64,000 bases of DNA from Cnuibacter physcomitrellae (GTDB lineage: Bacteria; Actinomycetota; Actinomycetes; Actinomycetales; Microbacteriaceae): positions 1,242,214 through 1,306,213 of the forward strand of contig NZ_BMHD01000001.1 of NCBI RefSeq assembly GCF_014640535.1, given 5' to 3'. The number at the start of each line of letters is the position of its first letter. Within the stretch, counting starts at the first letter, position 1. The position numbers and the translations under genes were made by a program. Under the pieces are notes generated by a model. The model searched no databases, was not told the DNA's origin, and worked only from the letters and a program-made list of their open reading frames with translations. Of the stretch, positions 49,529 through 58,438 are shown piece after piece.

Positions 49529-51315
49529 TGAGCACCACCCGCACCACCGGCGACGGCGCCGAGCACCTCGACGACCGGTCGACCCCCACCGGGGCCGAAC
49601 GGCACGGCGAGCCGGAGCGGCCGAACGACCTCGAGCGGCTCGTCGACGCCGCGGCCTCGTGGATGGCCCAGGACCCCGACCCGGAGACCCGGGCCGAGCT
49701 GTCCGCCATCCTCGACGGCGTGGGGACCAACGACCCCGAGGCGGTCGCCGCCCTGCGCTCCCGGTTCGGCTCCCGGCTCGGCTTCGGCACCGCGGGCCTC
49801 CGCGGCGAGGTCGCGGCCGGCCCGAACCGCATGAACCGGGTGCTCGTGTCGCAGGCCGCGGCCGGGCTCGCCGCTTACCTCCTCGAGCGCGCGGCGCCCG
49901 GCGTCCGCCCGTCGGTGGTCATCGGCTACGACGGGCGCCGCAAGTCGGACGTGTTCGCACGCGACACCGCCGAGATCATGGCGGGCGCCGGGGTGCGCGC
50001 CGTCCTCCTCCCGCGCCTCCTGCCCACGCCGCTCGTCGCCTATGCGGTGCGCGATCTGGGGGTGAGCGCCGGGGTGATGGTCACCGCGTCCCACAACCCG
50101 CCGCGCGACAACGGCTACAAGGTGTACCTCGGCGGCGACGACGAGGGCTCCCAGATCGTGCCGCCGGCCGACGCCGACATCGCCGCGCACATCGAGCGCG
50201 TCGCCCGTGAGGACGACGTGCTCGAGCTTCCGCGGTCCGGCGACTACGAGGTCGCCGACGAGGCCCTCGTCGAGCGCTACGTCGAGGCCACGGCCGGCGT
50301 GGCCACCAGCGCTCCGGGCGAGCGCGGCCCGCTGCGCGTGGTCTACACCGCCATGCACGGCGTCGGATGGGAGACGCTCTCCCGCGTGCTCGTTCGGGCG
50401 GGATTCGAGGAGCCCGTCCTCGTCGAGGAGCAGATCGCGCCCGACAGCGCCTTCCCCACCGTCGTGTTCCCGAACCCCGAGGAGGTCGGGGCGCTCGACC
50501 TCGCCTACGCCTACGCCCGCGAGTCGCGTGCCGACCTCATCCTCGCCAACGACCCCGATGCGGATCGACTGGGCGTCGCGATCCCCGACCGGGCCGCGCC
50601 GAGCGGGTTCCGTCGTCTGACGGGGAACGAGGTCGGCCAGCTCCTGGGCTGGCGCGCGGCCGAACGGGCCGCCGCCGCGGGGGTGACCGACGGGATGCTG
50701 TCGTGCTCGATCGTCTCCTCCCCGGGCCTGCGCGCGGTCGCCGAGGAGTACGGGCTCGGCTTCGTCGAGGCGCTCACCGGCTTCAAGTGGATCTCGCGGG
50801 TCCCCTCGCTCGTCTTCGGCTACGAGGAGGCGCTCGGCTACCTCGTGAACCCCGGGACCGTCCGAGACAAGGACGGCATCTCGGCCGCCGTGGCCGTGCT
50901 CGACCTCGCCTCGACGCTCGCCGCCGAGGGGCGCACGCTGGCCGACCGCCTCGACGACTTCGTGGAGCGGTTCGGGGCGTACGGCTCCTCGCAGATCTCG
51001 TTGCGGGTGACCGACCTCTCGCGCATCCGGGAGCTGATGGCGGAGCTGCGGGCCACTCCCCCGACCGAGCTCGGCGACTTCCCCGTGGTGTCGATGGACG
51101 ACCTCGCCGCCGCGGCGGGCGACGCCCCGACGACGGATGCGCTCCGCTTCGACCTCGGGGACGCACGCGTGATGGTGCGGCCGAGCGGCACGGAGCCCAA
51201 GCTCAAGGTCTACGTCGACGCGTGGAGCACGGAGGGCGACCTCCTGGCACGGAAGACCGCCGTCGCGGAGGCCCTCCTCCGCCTCGAGGCGGACCTGCGG
51301 GCGCGCATCTCCTGA
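49528..51315 (+). CDS. Phosphohexomutase (PgcA/PmmB type), possibly phosphopentomutase
   Basis: A 595-residue alpha-D-phosphohexomutase. FGTAGLRGEVAAGPNRMNRV opens domain 1, VMVTASHNPPRDNGYKVYLG carries the phosphoserine, LANDPDADRLGVA is the metal loop, GYEEALGYLVNP binds the sugar, and VRPSGTEPKLKVYVD binds phosphate. About 50 extra residues at the N-terminus are polar and probably disordered. A homologue (pmmB) follows PNP in mycobacteria. The one-base overlap with punA suggests it interconverts ribose 1-phosphate and ribose 5-phosphate, which is inference. Confidence 0.92.
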   Translation: MSTTRTTGDGAEHLDDRSTPTGAERHGEPERPNDLERLVDAAASWMAQDPDPETRAELSAILDGVGTNDPEAVAALRSRFGSRLGFGTAGLRGEVAAGPNRMNRVLVSQAAAGLAAYLLERAAPGVRPSVVIGYDGRRKSDVFARDTAEIMAGAGVRAVLLPRLLPTPLVAYAVRDLGVSAGVMVTASHNPPRDNGYKVYLGGDDEGSQIVPPADADIAAHIERVAREDDVLELPRSGDYEVADEALVERYVEATAGVATSAPGERGPLRVVYTAMHGVGWETLSRVLVRAGFEEPVLVEEQIAPDSAFPTVVFPNPEEVGALDLAYAYARESRADLILANDPDADRLGVAIPDRAAPSGFRRLTGNEVGQLLGWRAAERAAAAGVTDGMLSCSIVSSPGLRAVAEEYGLGFVEALTGFKWISRVPSLVFGYEEALGYLVNPGTVRDKDGISAAVAVLDLASTLAAEGRTLADRLDDFVERFGAYGSSQISLRVTDLSRIRELMAELRATPPTELGDFPVVSMDDLAAAAGDAPTTDALRFDLGDARVMVRPSGTEPKLKVYVDAWSTEGDLLARKTAVAEALLRLEADLRARIS

Positions 51316-51409
51316 CCGGCCTGACCCCGACAGGACCAGACGACCCTCTCCGCTCGGTCGGACGCACGGCGTAGCGTGGACCACGTCCGCCAGTCACGAG
51401 GGGAACCGC

Positions 51410-53143
51410 ATGACCACGATCGCCGACACCATCGTCGAGACCATCCACGCCGCCGGAGTCGAGAGGGTGTACGGCATCCCCGGCGACTCGCTCAACGGGT
51501 TCACGGATGCGCTGCGCCGGTACGGCAAGGTCGCGTGGCAGCACGTCCGGCACGAGGAGGCGGCCGCGTTCGCCGCGTCGGGTGAGGCGGCGATCACGGG
51601 CGAGCTGGCGGTCTGCGCCGGCAGCTGCGGACCGGGCAACCTGCACCTCATCAACGGGCTGTACGAGGCGAACCGCTCGCGCGTGCCCGTGCTGGCGATC
51701 GCCGCGCACATCCCGATCTCCGAGATCGGGACGAACTACTTCCAGGAGACCCACCCGCAGGAGCTCTTCCGCGAGTGCAGCGTGTACTGCGAGATGGTCT
51801 CCGACCCCAGCCAGATGCCGCGCATGCTCGAGATCGCGATGCGCACGGCGGTGGAGCGCCGGGGCGTGGCCGTGCTCGTCATCCCGGGCGAGCTGTTCCT
51901 GGAGTCGAGCAAGGGCCGCCGGTCGACCACCCCGATCCGCACGCTGCCGAGGGTGGCCCGCCCGACCGACGCACAGCTCGCCGAGGCCGCGAGCATCCTC
52001 GACTCGGCCGAGAAGGTCACGATCCTCGCCGGCGCCGGCGTGGAGGGCGCGCACGCGCAGCTCCTCGAGCTCGCGGAGCGGCTCCAGGCACCGATCGTGC
52101 ACGCGCTGCGCGGCAAGGAGTTCGTCGAGTACGACAACCCGTACGACGTCGGCATGACCGGGCTGCTCGGCTTCTCGTCCGGCTACCGGGCGATCGAGTC
52201 GTGCGACGCGCTGCTGATGCTCGGCACCGACTTCCCCTACCCCCAGTTCTATCCGTCGAAGGCGAAGGTCATCCAGCTCGACATCCGCGGAGAGCAGCTG
52301 GGCCGCCGCACCCCCGTCGACCTCGGGCTCGTGGGCAGCGTCGCCGACACCATCCCCGCGCTGCTGCCCCTCCTCGGCGAGAGGAAGTCGTCCCGCCATC
52401 TCGAGCGCTCGCTGAAGCACTACGCGAGCACCCGCAAGGAGCTCGACGAGCTGGCGGTCGACGATCGCGGTCGCACGCCCATCCATCCCGAGTACGTGGC
52501 CAAGCTCGTCAGCGAGCTCGCCGCCGACGACGCGGTGTTCCTCCCCGACGTGGGCAGCCCGGTCGTCTGGGCGGCGCGCTACCTCAGGATGAACGGCCGC
52601 CGTCGCCTCGTGGGCTCGTTCTCGCACGGCTCGATGGCGAACGCGCTGTCGCAGGCGGTCGGTGTGCAGAGCGCCGCTCCCGGCCGCCAGGTGGTGGCCC
52701 TGGCGGGCGACGGCGGTCTGGCGATGCTCCTCGGCGAGCTGCTGACGCTTCGTCAGAACAAGCTCCCCGTGAAGGTCGTCGTGTTCGACAACTCCTCGCT
52801 CAACTTCGTCGAGGTGGAGATGAAGGCCGCGGGGTTCGTCAACTACGGCACCGAGCTCGACAACCCCGACCTCGCCGCCGTCGCGTCCGCGGTGGGGCTG
52901 TTCGCCCGCCGTGTCGAGAAGCCCGGCGACCTCGAGGGCGCCCTGCGCGACGCGTTCGCGCACGACGGCCCCGCGCTCGTCAACGTCGTGACGGCGCGGC
53001 AGGAGCTCTCCATCCCGCCCACCATCACGGCCGAGCAGGTGAAGGGGTTCACACTCTACGCGCTCCGCACCGTGATGTCCGGCCGCGGCACCGAGCTCAT
53101 CGACCTCGCCGACACGAACGTCTTCCGCCGCCTGTTCTCCTGA
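51410..53143 (+). CDS. poxB: Pyruvate dehydrogenase (quinone) / pyruvate oxidase
   Basis: A 577-residue thiamine-diphosphate and FAD enzyme. GVERVYGIPGDSLNGFTDAL, the catalytic Glu in VRHEEAAAFAASGEAA, and GPGNLHLINGLYEANRSRVP form the Pyr domain. Residues about 190-340 are the FAD domain with ILAGAGVEGAHAQLLELAER. The PP domain has VGSFSHGSMANALSQAVGVQ and the Mg site ALAGDGGLAML with NFVEVEMKAAGFVNYGTEL. The C-terminus (GFTLYALRTVMSGRGTELID) is the membrane-binding tail of PoxB. It oxidises pyruvate to acetate and passes electrons to quinone. GAGGGG at 51399-51404 precedes the ATG. Confidence 0.95.
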   Translation: MTTIADTIVETIHAAGVERVYGIPGDSLNGFTDALRRYGKVAWQHVRHEEAAAFAASGEAAITGELAVCAGSCGPGNLHLINGLYEANRSRVPVLAIAAHIPISEIGTNYFQETHPQELFRECSVYCEMVSDPSQMPRMLEIAMRTAVERRGVAVLVIPGELFLESSKGRRSTTPIRTLPRVARPTDAQLAEAASILDSAEKVTILAGAGVEGAHAQLLELAERLQAPIVHALRGKEFVEYDNPYDVGMTGLLGFSSGYRAIESCDALLMLGTDFPYPQFYPSKAKVIQLDIRGEQLGRRTPVDLGLVGSVADTIPALLPLLGERKSSRHLERSLKHYASTRKELDELAVDDRGRTPIHPEYVAKLVSELAADDAVFLPDVGSPVVWAARYLRMNGRRRLVGSFSHGSMANALSQAVGVQSAAPGRQVVALAGDGGLAMLLGELLTLRQNKLPVKVVVFDNSSLNFVEVEMKAAGFVNYGTELDNPDLAAVASAVGLFARRVEKPGDLEGALRDAFAHDGPALVNVVTARQELSIPPTITAEQVKGFTLYALRTVMSGRGTELIDLADTNVFRRLFS

Positions 53144-53149
53144 CCGTCC

Positions 53150-53599
53150 TCAGGGCAGGAGGGCGCGGACGGCGTCGGGGGACGTGGCACGGGCGAGGGC
53201 GGCGGCGAGCGACTCGTCGTTGAAGAGGTTGGCGATGCGCGCGACGCCCGTGACGTGGGCGTCCGGCTCGGTGGCCGCGAATCCCACGACGACCGACACC
53301 GGGTCGTGGTGGGGATGCCCGAAGACCACCGGCTCGGCGAGCGTCACCACGGCCCACCCGGTGCGCCGCACGTCGTCGTCGGGTCGCGCGTGGGCCAGCG
53401 CCACCCCGGGCGCGATCACGATGTAGGGCCCGTGGTCGTCGACCATCGCGACCATCCGATCGGCGTAGCCGGGGCCGGTCGTCCCCGCCGACTCGAGCGC
53501 CTCCCCGGCGCTGCGGATCGCCTCGCGCCAGTCGGCGGCGGAGACGCCCACGGACACGGCCGGCAGGGGAAGAGAGGGCTGCTCCATCGGCGTCGACAT
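53150..53599 (-). CDS. Orphan PTS EIIA protein (mannitol/fructose type)
   Basis: A 149-residue PTS_EIIA type-2 domain. WREAIRSAGEALESAG leads into YADRMVAMVDDHGPYIVIAP, and GVALAHARPDDDVRRTG holds the phosphorylated His (LAHARP). VFGHPHHDPVSVVVGFAATE and ARIANLFNDESLAAAL complete the fold. No EIIB or EIIC gene is nearby, so it may act on a distant permease or be regulatory. It is 46 bases downstream of the WYL regulator gene in the same direction. Convergent with poxB, gap of six bases. Confidence 0.88.
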   Translation of the reverse strand: MSTPMEQPSLPLPAVSVGVSAADWREAIRSAGEALESAGTTGPGYADRMVAMVDDHGPYIVIAPGVALAHARPDDDVRRTGWAVVTLAEPVVFGHPHHDPVSVVVGFAATEPDAHVTGVARIANLFNDESLAAALARATSPDAVRALLP

Positions 53600-53645
53600 C
53601 GTGAGCCGATCCTCCCAGCGCGTGTTCCGAGAACGCTGAGTGCGC

Positions 53646-54614
53646 TCAGCGCCCCTGCACAGCCTCGTCGAGCCGGCGGGAGTGGCGACGCGCCGCCTCG
53701 GCCAGGCCGGGGTCGACGATCGTGAAGGGCATGTCCTCGGGGATCCAGGAGAGGATGCGGAGGAGCGCCGGAGTCCCGTCCGCCTGGATGGTCCAGCGGG
53801 TCGTCCGCTCGTCGACGGCGACGGCTCCCTTCGCCCAGGGCCCGAAGCGGGCGAGCACCTCCGCCAGCGGGGCGTGGAGATGGATCTCCGCGCTCGACCG
53901 GGTCCGCAACCCCTCGAACGCCCGCTCGACGAACGCCGCCGCCGACTCCGTCGGCAGGGCGCGCGGCTCGAAGCGCAGACGGGTGAGGAGCAGGTCGTCC
54001 ATCCGATCGACCCGGAAGGTGCGCCAGTCGCTCCGGTCGACGTCCCAGCAGACGAGGAACCAGGTCCGGGCGGAGGCGACGAGCGCGTGCGGCTCGACGA
54101 CCCTCCGCGTCGGATCGGCACCGGGCCGGTCGTAGCGGAAGCGGATGCGCTCCCTGTCTCGGCAGGCCAGGGCGAGCCGGCCGAGGAGCTCCTGCGAGAC
54201 GGGGGCGGCTCCCGTCTCGGGGGCCCGCGTCTCGACGTGCGCCGCCAGCGCGTTCACGCGGCTGCGCAGGGCCGGGGGCAGCACCTGCTCGAACTTCGCC
54301 AGCGCGCTCGTGGTCGTGACGTCGCCGTCGACGAGCCCCTGGGTGACCGCGGCGCGCAGTCCGATCGCCATCGTCACGGCCTCGTCGTCGCTGAGGAGCA
54401 GGGGCGGCAGCTGCGATCCGGCCTCGAGCCGGTAGCCTCCGGTGCTGCCTCGCGTGGCCTCGACCCGGTACCCGAGCTCACGCAGGCGCTCGACGTCGCG
54501 CCGGAGCGTGCGCTGCGTCACCTCGAGCCGCGCCGCCAGCTCGGGACCCGGCCACTGCCGGTGGGTCTGCAGCAGCGAGAGCAACGCGAGGATGCGGGAG
54601 GTCGTCTCGGCCAT
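53646..54614 (-). CDS. WYL-domain HTH transcriptional regulator
   Basis: A 322-residue regulator. Residues about 5-60 are a DeoR-like winged helix (RILALLSLLQTHRQWPGPEL, VTQRTLRRDVERLRELGY). Residues about 140-215 are the WYL domain with RIRFRYDRPG, VVEPHALVASARTWFLVCWD and WRTFRVDRMDDL. A C-terminal WCX extension follows. Such proteins bind ligands or nucleic acids and often repress a divergent gene, here the VOC protein at 54697. ATG 54614 was chosen over ATG 54635 because MAETTSRILALL is the usual family start. Confidence 0.9.
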   Translation of the reverse strand: MAETTSRILALLSLLQTHRQWPGPELAARLEVTQRTLRRDVERLRELGYRVEATRGSTGGYRLEAGSQLPPLLLSDDEAVTMAIGLRAAVTQGLVDGDVTTTSALAKFEQVLPPALRSRVNALAAHVETRAPETGAAPVSQELLGRLALACRDRERIRFRYDRPGADPTRRVVEPHALVASARTWFLVCWDVDRSDWRTFRVDRMDDLLLTRLRFEPRALPTESAAAFVERAFEGLRTRSSAEIHLHAPLAEVLARFGPWAKGAVAVDERTTRWTIQADGTPALLRILSWIPEDMPFTIVDPGLAEAARRHSRRLDEAVQGR

Positions 54615-54696
54615 CTCCCGATTCTCCCCGATCATCAGGACGAGAACTGACCTGTTTCCCGCCTACCGTGGTGCGCATCCGAGAAGGGAAGAGACC

Positions 54697-55089
54697 ATGG
54701 ACTGGAAGATCGAGCTCATCTTCGTGCCGGTGACCGACGTCGACCGCGCGAAGGCGTTCTACGTCGATGCGCTGGGCTTCAGCGCCGACCACGACGCATC
54801 CCCCGGCGACGGTGTGCGCTTCGTGCAGTGCACCCCGCCCGGGTCGGCGTGCTCCATCGCGTTCGGCACGGGACTGACCGAGATGGCGCCGGGATCGCAG
54901 AACGGCATCCAGGTCGTCGTGCCCGACGCGGATGCGGCGCTGGCACGCCTCGAGGCCGCCGGGGTCGCCGCCGAGGGCGTGCTCGACCTCGACTGGGGAC
55001 GCTTCGTCTCGTTCGCCGACCCCGACGGCAACCGCTGGACGCTCCAGGAGCTGCCCGACCACGCCGCGGCCAGGCGAGCCGCCGATTAG
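54697..55089 (+). CDS. VOC (glyoxalase/bleomycin resistance) family protein
   Basis: A 130-residue protein with the paired beta-alpha-beta-beta-beta units of the vicinal oxygen chelate superfamily. KIELIFVPVTDVDRAKAFYV starts unit 1, VRFVQCTPPGSACSIAFGTG ends it, and FVSFADPDGNRWTLQELP is the second metal-site strand, with the Glu ligand in LQELP. The substrate cannot be deduced. It is divergent from the WYL regulator, which probably controls it. GAAGGGAAGAG precedes the ATG. A GC-rich hairpin follows the stop. Confidence 0.85.
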   Translation: MDWKIELIFVPVTDVDRAKAFYVDALGFSADHDASPGDGVRFVQCTPPGSACSIAFGTGLTEMAPGSQNGIQVVVPDADAALARLEAAGVAAEGVLDLDWGRFVSFADPDGNRWTLQELPDHAAARRAAD

Positions 55090-55109
55090 GGACCGCCCCT
55101 CACTCGGCA

Positions 55110-55146
55110 GCGCCGCGCCCCGCCGGATCGGCGGCGGCGCGGCGCC
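55110..55146. terminator. GC-rich bidirectional terminator hairpin
   Basis: The stem GCGCCGCGCCCCGCCG (55110-55125) pairs with 55129-55146 with a GAT loop and a small bulge. It lies between convergent VOC and adenosine deaminase genes. Confidence 0.55.
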
Positions 55147-55158
55147 GGGGGTGCGGGA

Positions 55159-56280
55159 TCAGAGCTCGTCGAACGCGTCGGAGATCGCGTCGGCGAGGTC
55201 CTCGCGGTCCTCGAGCGGGAGGAAGCTCGCCGCGGCCGCGTTCAGCTGGAACGTCTCGAGGTCGTCGAGGTCGTACGCGAACGTCTCGGTGAGCAGCGCC
55301 AGCTCGCGGCTGATCGTCGTGTTCGACATCAGGCGGTTGTCGGGGTTGACGGTGACGCGGAAGCCGAGCTGGTACAGCAGGTCGAACGGGTGGTCGACGA
55401 GCTCGTCGCCCCACTGGGCGATGGCCCCGGTCTGGAGGTTCGACGACGGCGAGAGCTCGAGGGCGATCTCGCGGTCCTTCACCCACTGGGCGAGCACGCC
55501 GAGCGAGACGTACGTGTTGTCGTCGTCCTGGCGCTCGATCGTCACGTCCTCGGCCAGGCGGACGCCGTGACCGAGGCGCAGGGCCCGGCCGTGGAAGAGG
55601 GCCCCGCGGATGCTGTCGAGCCCGTCGGCCTCGCCGGCGTGCACGGTCGTCGGGAAGAGGTGGTGGGCGAGGTAGTCGAAGGCCGCCAGCTGGTTGGCGG
55701 GCGGGAAGCCCAGCTCCGCCCCGGCGATGTCGAACCCGACCGCGCCGCGGTCGCGATGCCGCACCGCGAGCTCCGCGATCTCGAGACCGCGGCCGGCGTG
55801 GCGCATGGCCGTGATGAGCTGCCCGACGCGGATGGTCTGCCCCTCGGCGTGCACGTCGTCGACGCCCTGCTCGAGGCCGGCCTGCACCGCCTCGACGACC
55901 TCGTCCAGCGTGAGGCCGCGCTGCAGGTGCTGCTCCGGCGCCCAGCGCACCTCGCCGTAGACCACGCCGTCGGCGGCGAGGTCCTGGACGAACTCGCGCG
56001 CCACCCGTGTGAGGCCCTCGCGGGTCTGCATCACGCCGAGGGTGACGTCGAAGGTGGCCAGGTAGTCCGGGAGCGAGCCGGAGTCGGCGCTCTCCTCGAA
56101 CCAGTCGCCGAGGTCGTCCGCGTCCGTCGCGGGCAGCTCGAAGCCGATCTCGTCGGCGAGCTCGATGATCGTCGCCGGACGCAGACCCCCGTCGAGGTGG
56201 TCGTGGAGCGACACCTTCGGAAGGGACTCGAAGGGGATGTCGGTGCCGGGCACGAGGCCGTCGTCTGCGCTGTCGCTCAT
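55159..56280 (-). CDS. add: Adenosine deaminase
   Basis: A 373-residue Zn enzyme that deaminates adenosine and deoxyadenosine to inosine forms. LPKVSLHDHLDGGLRPATII is the HxH metal motif, GVVYGEVRWAPEQHL follows, TTVHAGEADGLDSIRGAL carries the third His and catalytic Glu region, ALRLGHGVRLAEDV is the fourth ligand block, and RVTVNPDNRLMSNTTISREL holds the C-terminal Asp pair. The inosine produced can be used by PunA at 48695. It is a single minus-strand gene. Confidence 0.95.
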   Translation of the reverse strand: MSDSADDGLVPGTDIPFESLPKVSLHDHLDGGLRPATIIELADEIGFELPATDADDLGDWFEESADSGSLPDYLATFDVTLGVMQTREGLTRVAREFVQDLAADGVVYGEVRWAPEQHLQRGLTLDEVVEAVQAGLEQGVDDVHAEGQTIRVGQLITAMRHAGRGLEIAELAVRHRDRGAVGFDIAGAELGFPPANQLAAFDYLAHHLFPTTVHAGEADGLDSIRGALFHGRALRLGHGVRLAEDVTIERQDDDNTYVSLGVLAQWVKDREIALELSPSSNLQTGAIAQWGDELVDHPFDLLYQLGFRVTVNPDNRLMSNTTISRELALLTETFAYDLDDLETFQLNAAAASFLPLEDREDLADAISDAFDEL

Positions 56281-56373
56281 GGGCTCAAGCCTAGGGCTCC
56301 GCGCGTCCGGGCGAACAGCCCGGCTTCCCCTAGGATGGCGACGCGGCGGGGGCCGCTGACGAGGGGGAGCACC

Positions 56374-57654
56374 ATGAGCGACCAGCACACCACCGCGGGA
56401 TGGCCGCCGCCCGGCTACGACGGGACCGGGGACGGCGTCCAGGCGGCGCCGCTGCAGCCTCCGGCGCAGGAGTGGCCGCCGCCGGGGCAGGCGCCCACGC
56501 GCCGTCGCAGCCGGGGCCGGCTGGTCGCGGCGATCCTCATCCCCACCCTGGCCTTCCTCGCACTGGCCGCCGGCTTCACGACATGGAGCGTGCTCTCGAT
56601 CCAGCGCTACTCCGCCGACACGGCCGCGCTGCAGGAGGCCGCCGACGACCAGCGTCTCGCGATCGCCGCCAACACCGCGCGACTCGAGGACGCCCGATCG
56701 CTGCACCTCCGGCTCGAGGGCGTCACCGCGGCGAGCGCCTTCGGCCGCGATGCCTCGGCCGAGGCGGAGGCCCTGCGCACCTCGTCGACGGACCTCGAGA
56801 CCACCATCACCGCCTCCCCCGAGTTCAGCGTGACCTCGGTCACGGTCCCGCCGCCGGTCTCCGACGGCTGGCGGCCGCCGTGGGAGCTCGACGCGGCGTC
56901 GGGCTCGATGGAGGACCAGATCGACGACCTCGAGGGCGTCGCCGCCGAGGCGGGAGCGAACGACGACGCGGTCGCTGCGGCCGTGGAGGCGACAAGCGGA
57001 GCCGAGACCACGTACTTCGGCGCCCTCGCGGCGGCGGGGCAGGCGACGATCGACGCGCATCCTGCCACCAGCTACGAGGCCCGGTTCCACCTGGCCGACC
57101 TCATCGACCAGGCGTCCGACGCCGTCCTGGTGGCCGGACGCAACGGCGATCTCGTCGACTCGATGGCCGCCGCCGAGGATGCCGTCGCGGCAGCCGAGGC
57201 GACCGAGCTGGCCGAGCGCGCCGACCCGGCGCTGGCCGTCCGCAAGGAGATCGAGGCGTACGCGAACTCGATCTCGCGGGGCGTCCAGCTCGACATCGAC
57301 TGGGCGCCGGAGGTGTCGGGGCTCGGCGAGGGCTGGTTCTCCGGGACGGCCCAGTACATGTACGACCACGACGGGTGGGCGATCATCATGCTCAACTACC
57401 CCATCGCCGAGGGCTGGAACGACGGCTACAACGACTTCGACGCCAAGGCCGTCGTGACCCACGAGGTCGGCCACACGCAGGTGCTCAGGCCCGAGTGCGA
57501 GAAGATCTTCCGGAGCCCGGTGTTCGGCGGCGACGACGAGATGTGGGCCACGGCCTGGGCCATCGCGCAGGGGTTCGACACCGACGGCTCGGGCATCCAG
57601 GCCTACGGCCGGCCCTCGGACGAGCAGATCGCCGCCGCGGCCCAGTGCAACTGA
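56374..57654 (+). CDS. Membrane-anchored protein with HEVGH metalloprotease-like motif
   Basis: A 426-residue protein. Residues 1-48 are Pro/Gln-rich and cytoplasmic, a single membrane helix spans about 50-72 (LVAAILIPTLAFLALAAGFT), residues about 75-275 are Ala/Glu-rich helices with coiled-coil character, and the last 140 residues form a compact domain with IIMLNYPIAEGWNDGYNDF and VVTHEVGHTQVL. HEVGH fits the HExxH zinc-peptidase consensus, and ECEKIF and the Cys near the end could pair. I do not recognise a named family, so protease activity is inference. The start follows GAGGGGGAG. It stands alone. Confidence 0.75.
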   Translation: MSDQHTTAGWPPPGYDGTGDGVQAAPLQPPAQEWPPPGQAPTRRRSRGRLVAAILIPTLAFLALAAGFTTWSVLSIQRYSADTAALQEAADDQRLAIAANTARLEDARSLHLRLEGVTAASAFGRDASAEAEALRTSSTDLETTITASPEFSVTSVTVPPPVSDGWRPPWELDAASGSMEDQIDDLEGVAAEAGANDDAVAAAVEATSGAETTYFGALAAAGQATIDAHPATSYEARFHLADLIDQASDAVLVAGRNGDLVDSMAAAEDAVAAAEATELAERADPALAVRKEIEAYANSISRGVQLDIDWAPEVSGLGEGWFSGTAQYMYDHDGWAIIMLNYPIAEGWNDGYNDFDAKAVVTHEVGHTQVLRPECEKIFRSPVFGGDDEMWATAWAIAQGFDTDGSGIQAYGRPSDEQIAAAAQCN

Positions 57655-57694
57655 GCGCGGCGCCGGCCTCGGTTCGAGCGCAGGGCCGGAGCGG

Positions 57695-58426
57695 TCAGAG
57701 CACGAGGTCGGCGGCGATCTCGCTCGCGGCCGCCCGGGCGGCGGCCAGCACGTCGTCCGCTAGGGAGGCGCTGAGGCTCGTCGCAACGTAGGGCACCGTG
57801 AGTGCGGCGAGCGCGGTCCCGTCCCCACGCAGGACGGGGACGACCACGTCGGTGATCGACGGCTGGACCGCATCCGCCCTCACCAGGTGCCCGGCCTCGC
57901 GGATGCGCTCGAGCAGCGCAGGATCGACGCCGCGCCGGTCGGCGAGCTCGGCCCCCCGGGGATCGAACGCGGCCAGCACGAGACCGGTCGCGGTGGGCCC
58001 GATCTCGAAGAGGGCGCCCACCCGCACGCGGAACCCGAAGTCGGCCGGGCTCTCGACCTGGGCGACGACCCGCACCCTCTCGGCGTCGAGCACGCTGAGG
58101 TTGCACGACTGCCGCACCGACTCGGTGAGCGCGCGCATCACGGGCAGCCCGGCCGTCTCGAGCGCGTGCAGCGGCTCCTGCCGGTGGGCCAGGTCGAACA
58201 GCCGCAGCGAGAGCTCGTACAGGCCGCTCCTCCGGTCGCGCAGGAGGTAGCCGCGGCGTTCCAGGGTGGCGAGCACGCGGAAGATCTGGCCGGGCGACCG
58301 GTCGATGGCCGTCGCGATGTCGAGCTGGCTGAGGCCGCCCCCGCGCTCGGCGAGCAGCTCGAGGACGTCGAGCGCCTTGTCGAGCGCCGGGACGGCGTAC
58401 TCCGGGGTCTGGGCGGGCTCCGCCAC
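57695..58426 (-). CDS. IclR-family transcriptional regulator
   Basis: A 243-residue regulator. The winged HTH (residues about 12-75) has ALDKALDVLELLAERGGGLS, LDIATAIDRSPGQIFRVLATL and RRGYLLRD. The effector domain (about 90-240) has SCNLSVLDAERVRVVAQVES, GPTATGLVLAAFDP, DAVQPSITDVVVPVLRGDGT and ALTVPYV, as in IclR sugar- or aromatic-responsive proteins. It is the second gene of a minus-strand operon behind the SAH-hydrolase-like gene (12-base gap). The palindrome at 59639-59659 is a likely binding site. Confidence 0.92.
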   Translation of the reverse strand: MAEPAQTPEYAVPALDKALDVLELLAERGGGLSQLDIATAIDRSPGQIFRVLATLERRGYLLRDRRSGLYELSLRLFDLAHRQEPLHALETAGLPVMRALTESVRQSCNLSVLDAERVRVVAQVESPADFGFRVRVGALFEIGPTATGLVLAAFDPRGAELADRRGVDPALLERIREAGHLVRADAVQPSITDVVVPVLRGDGTALAALTVPYVATSLSASLADDVLAAARAAASEIAADLVL

Positions 58427-58438
58427 GGTTCCGCCGCC

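Noticed and set aside
49198-51384. A 728-residue minus-strand open frame opposite the mutase gene
   Set aside because: It is antisense to punA and the phosphohexomutase, both with full catalytic motifs; its composition is that of a shadow frame.
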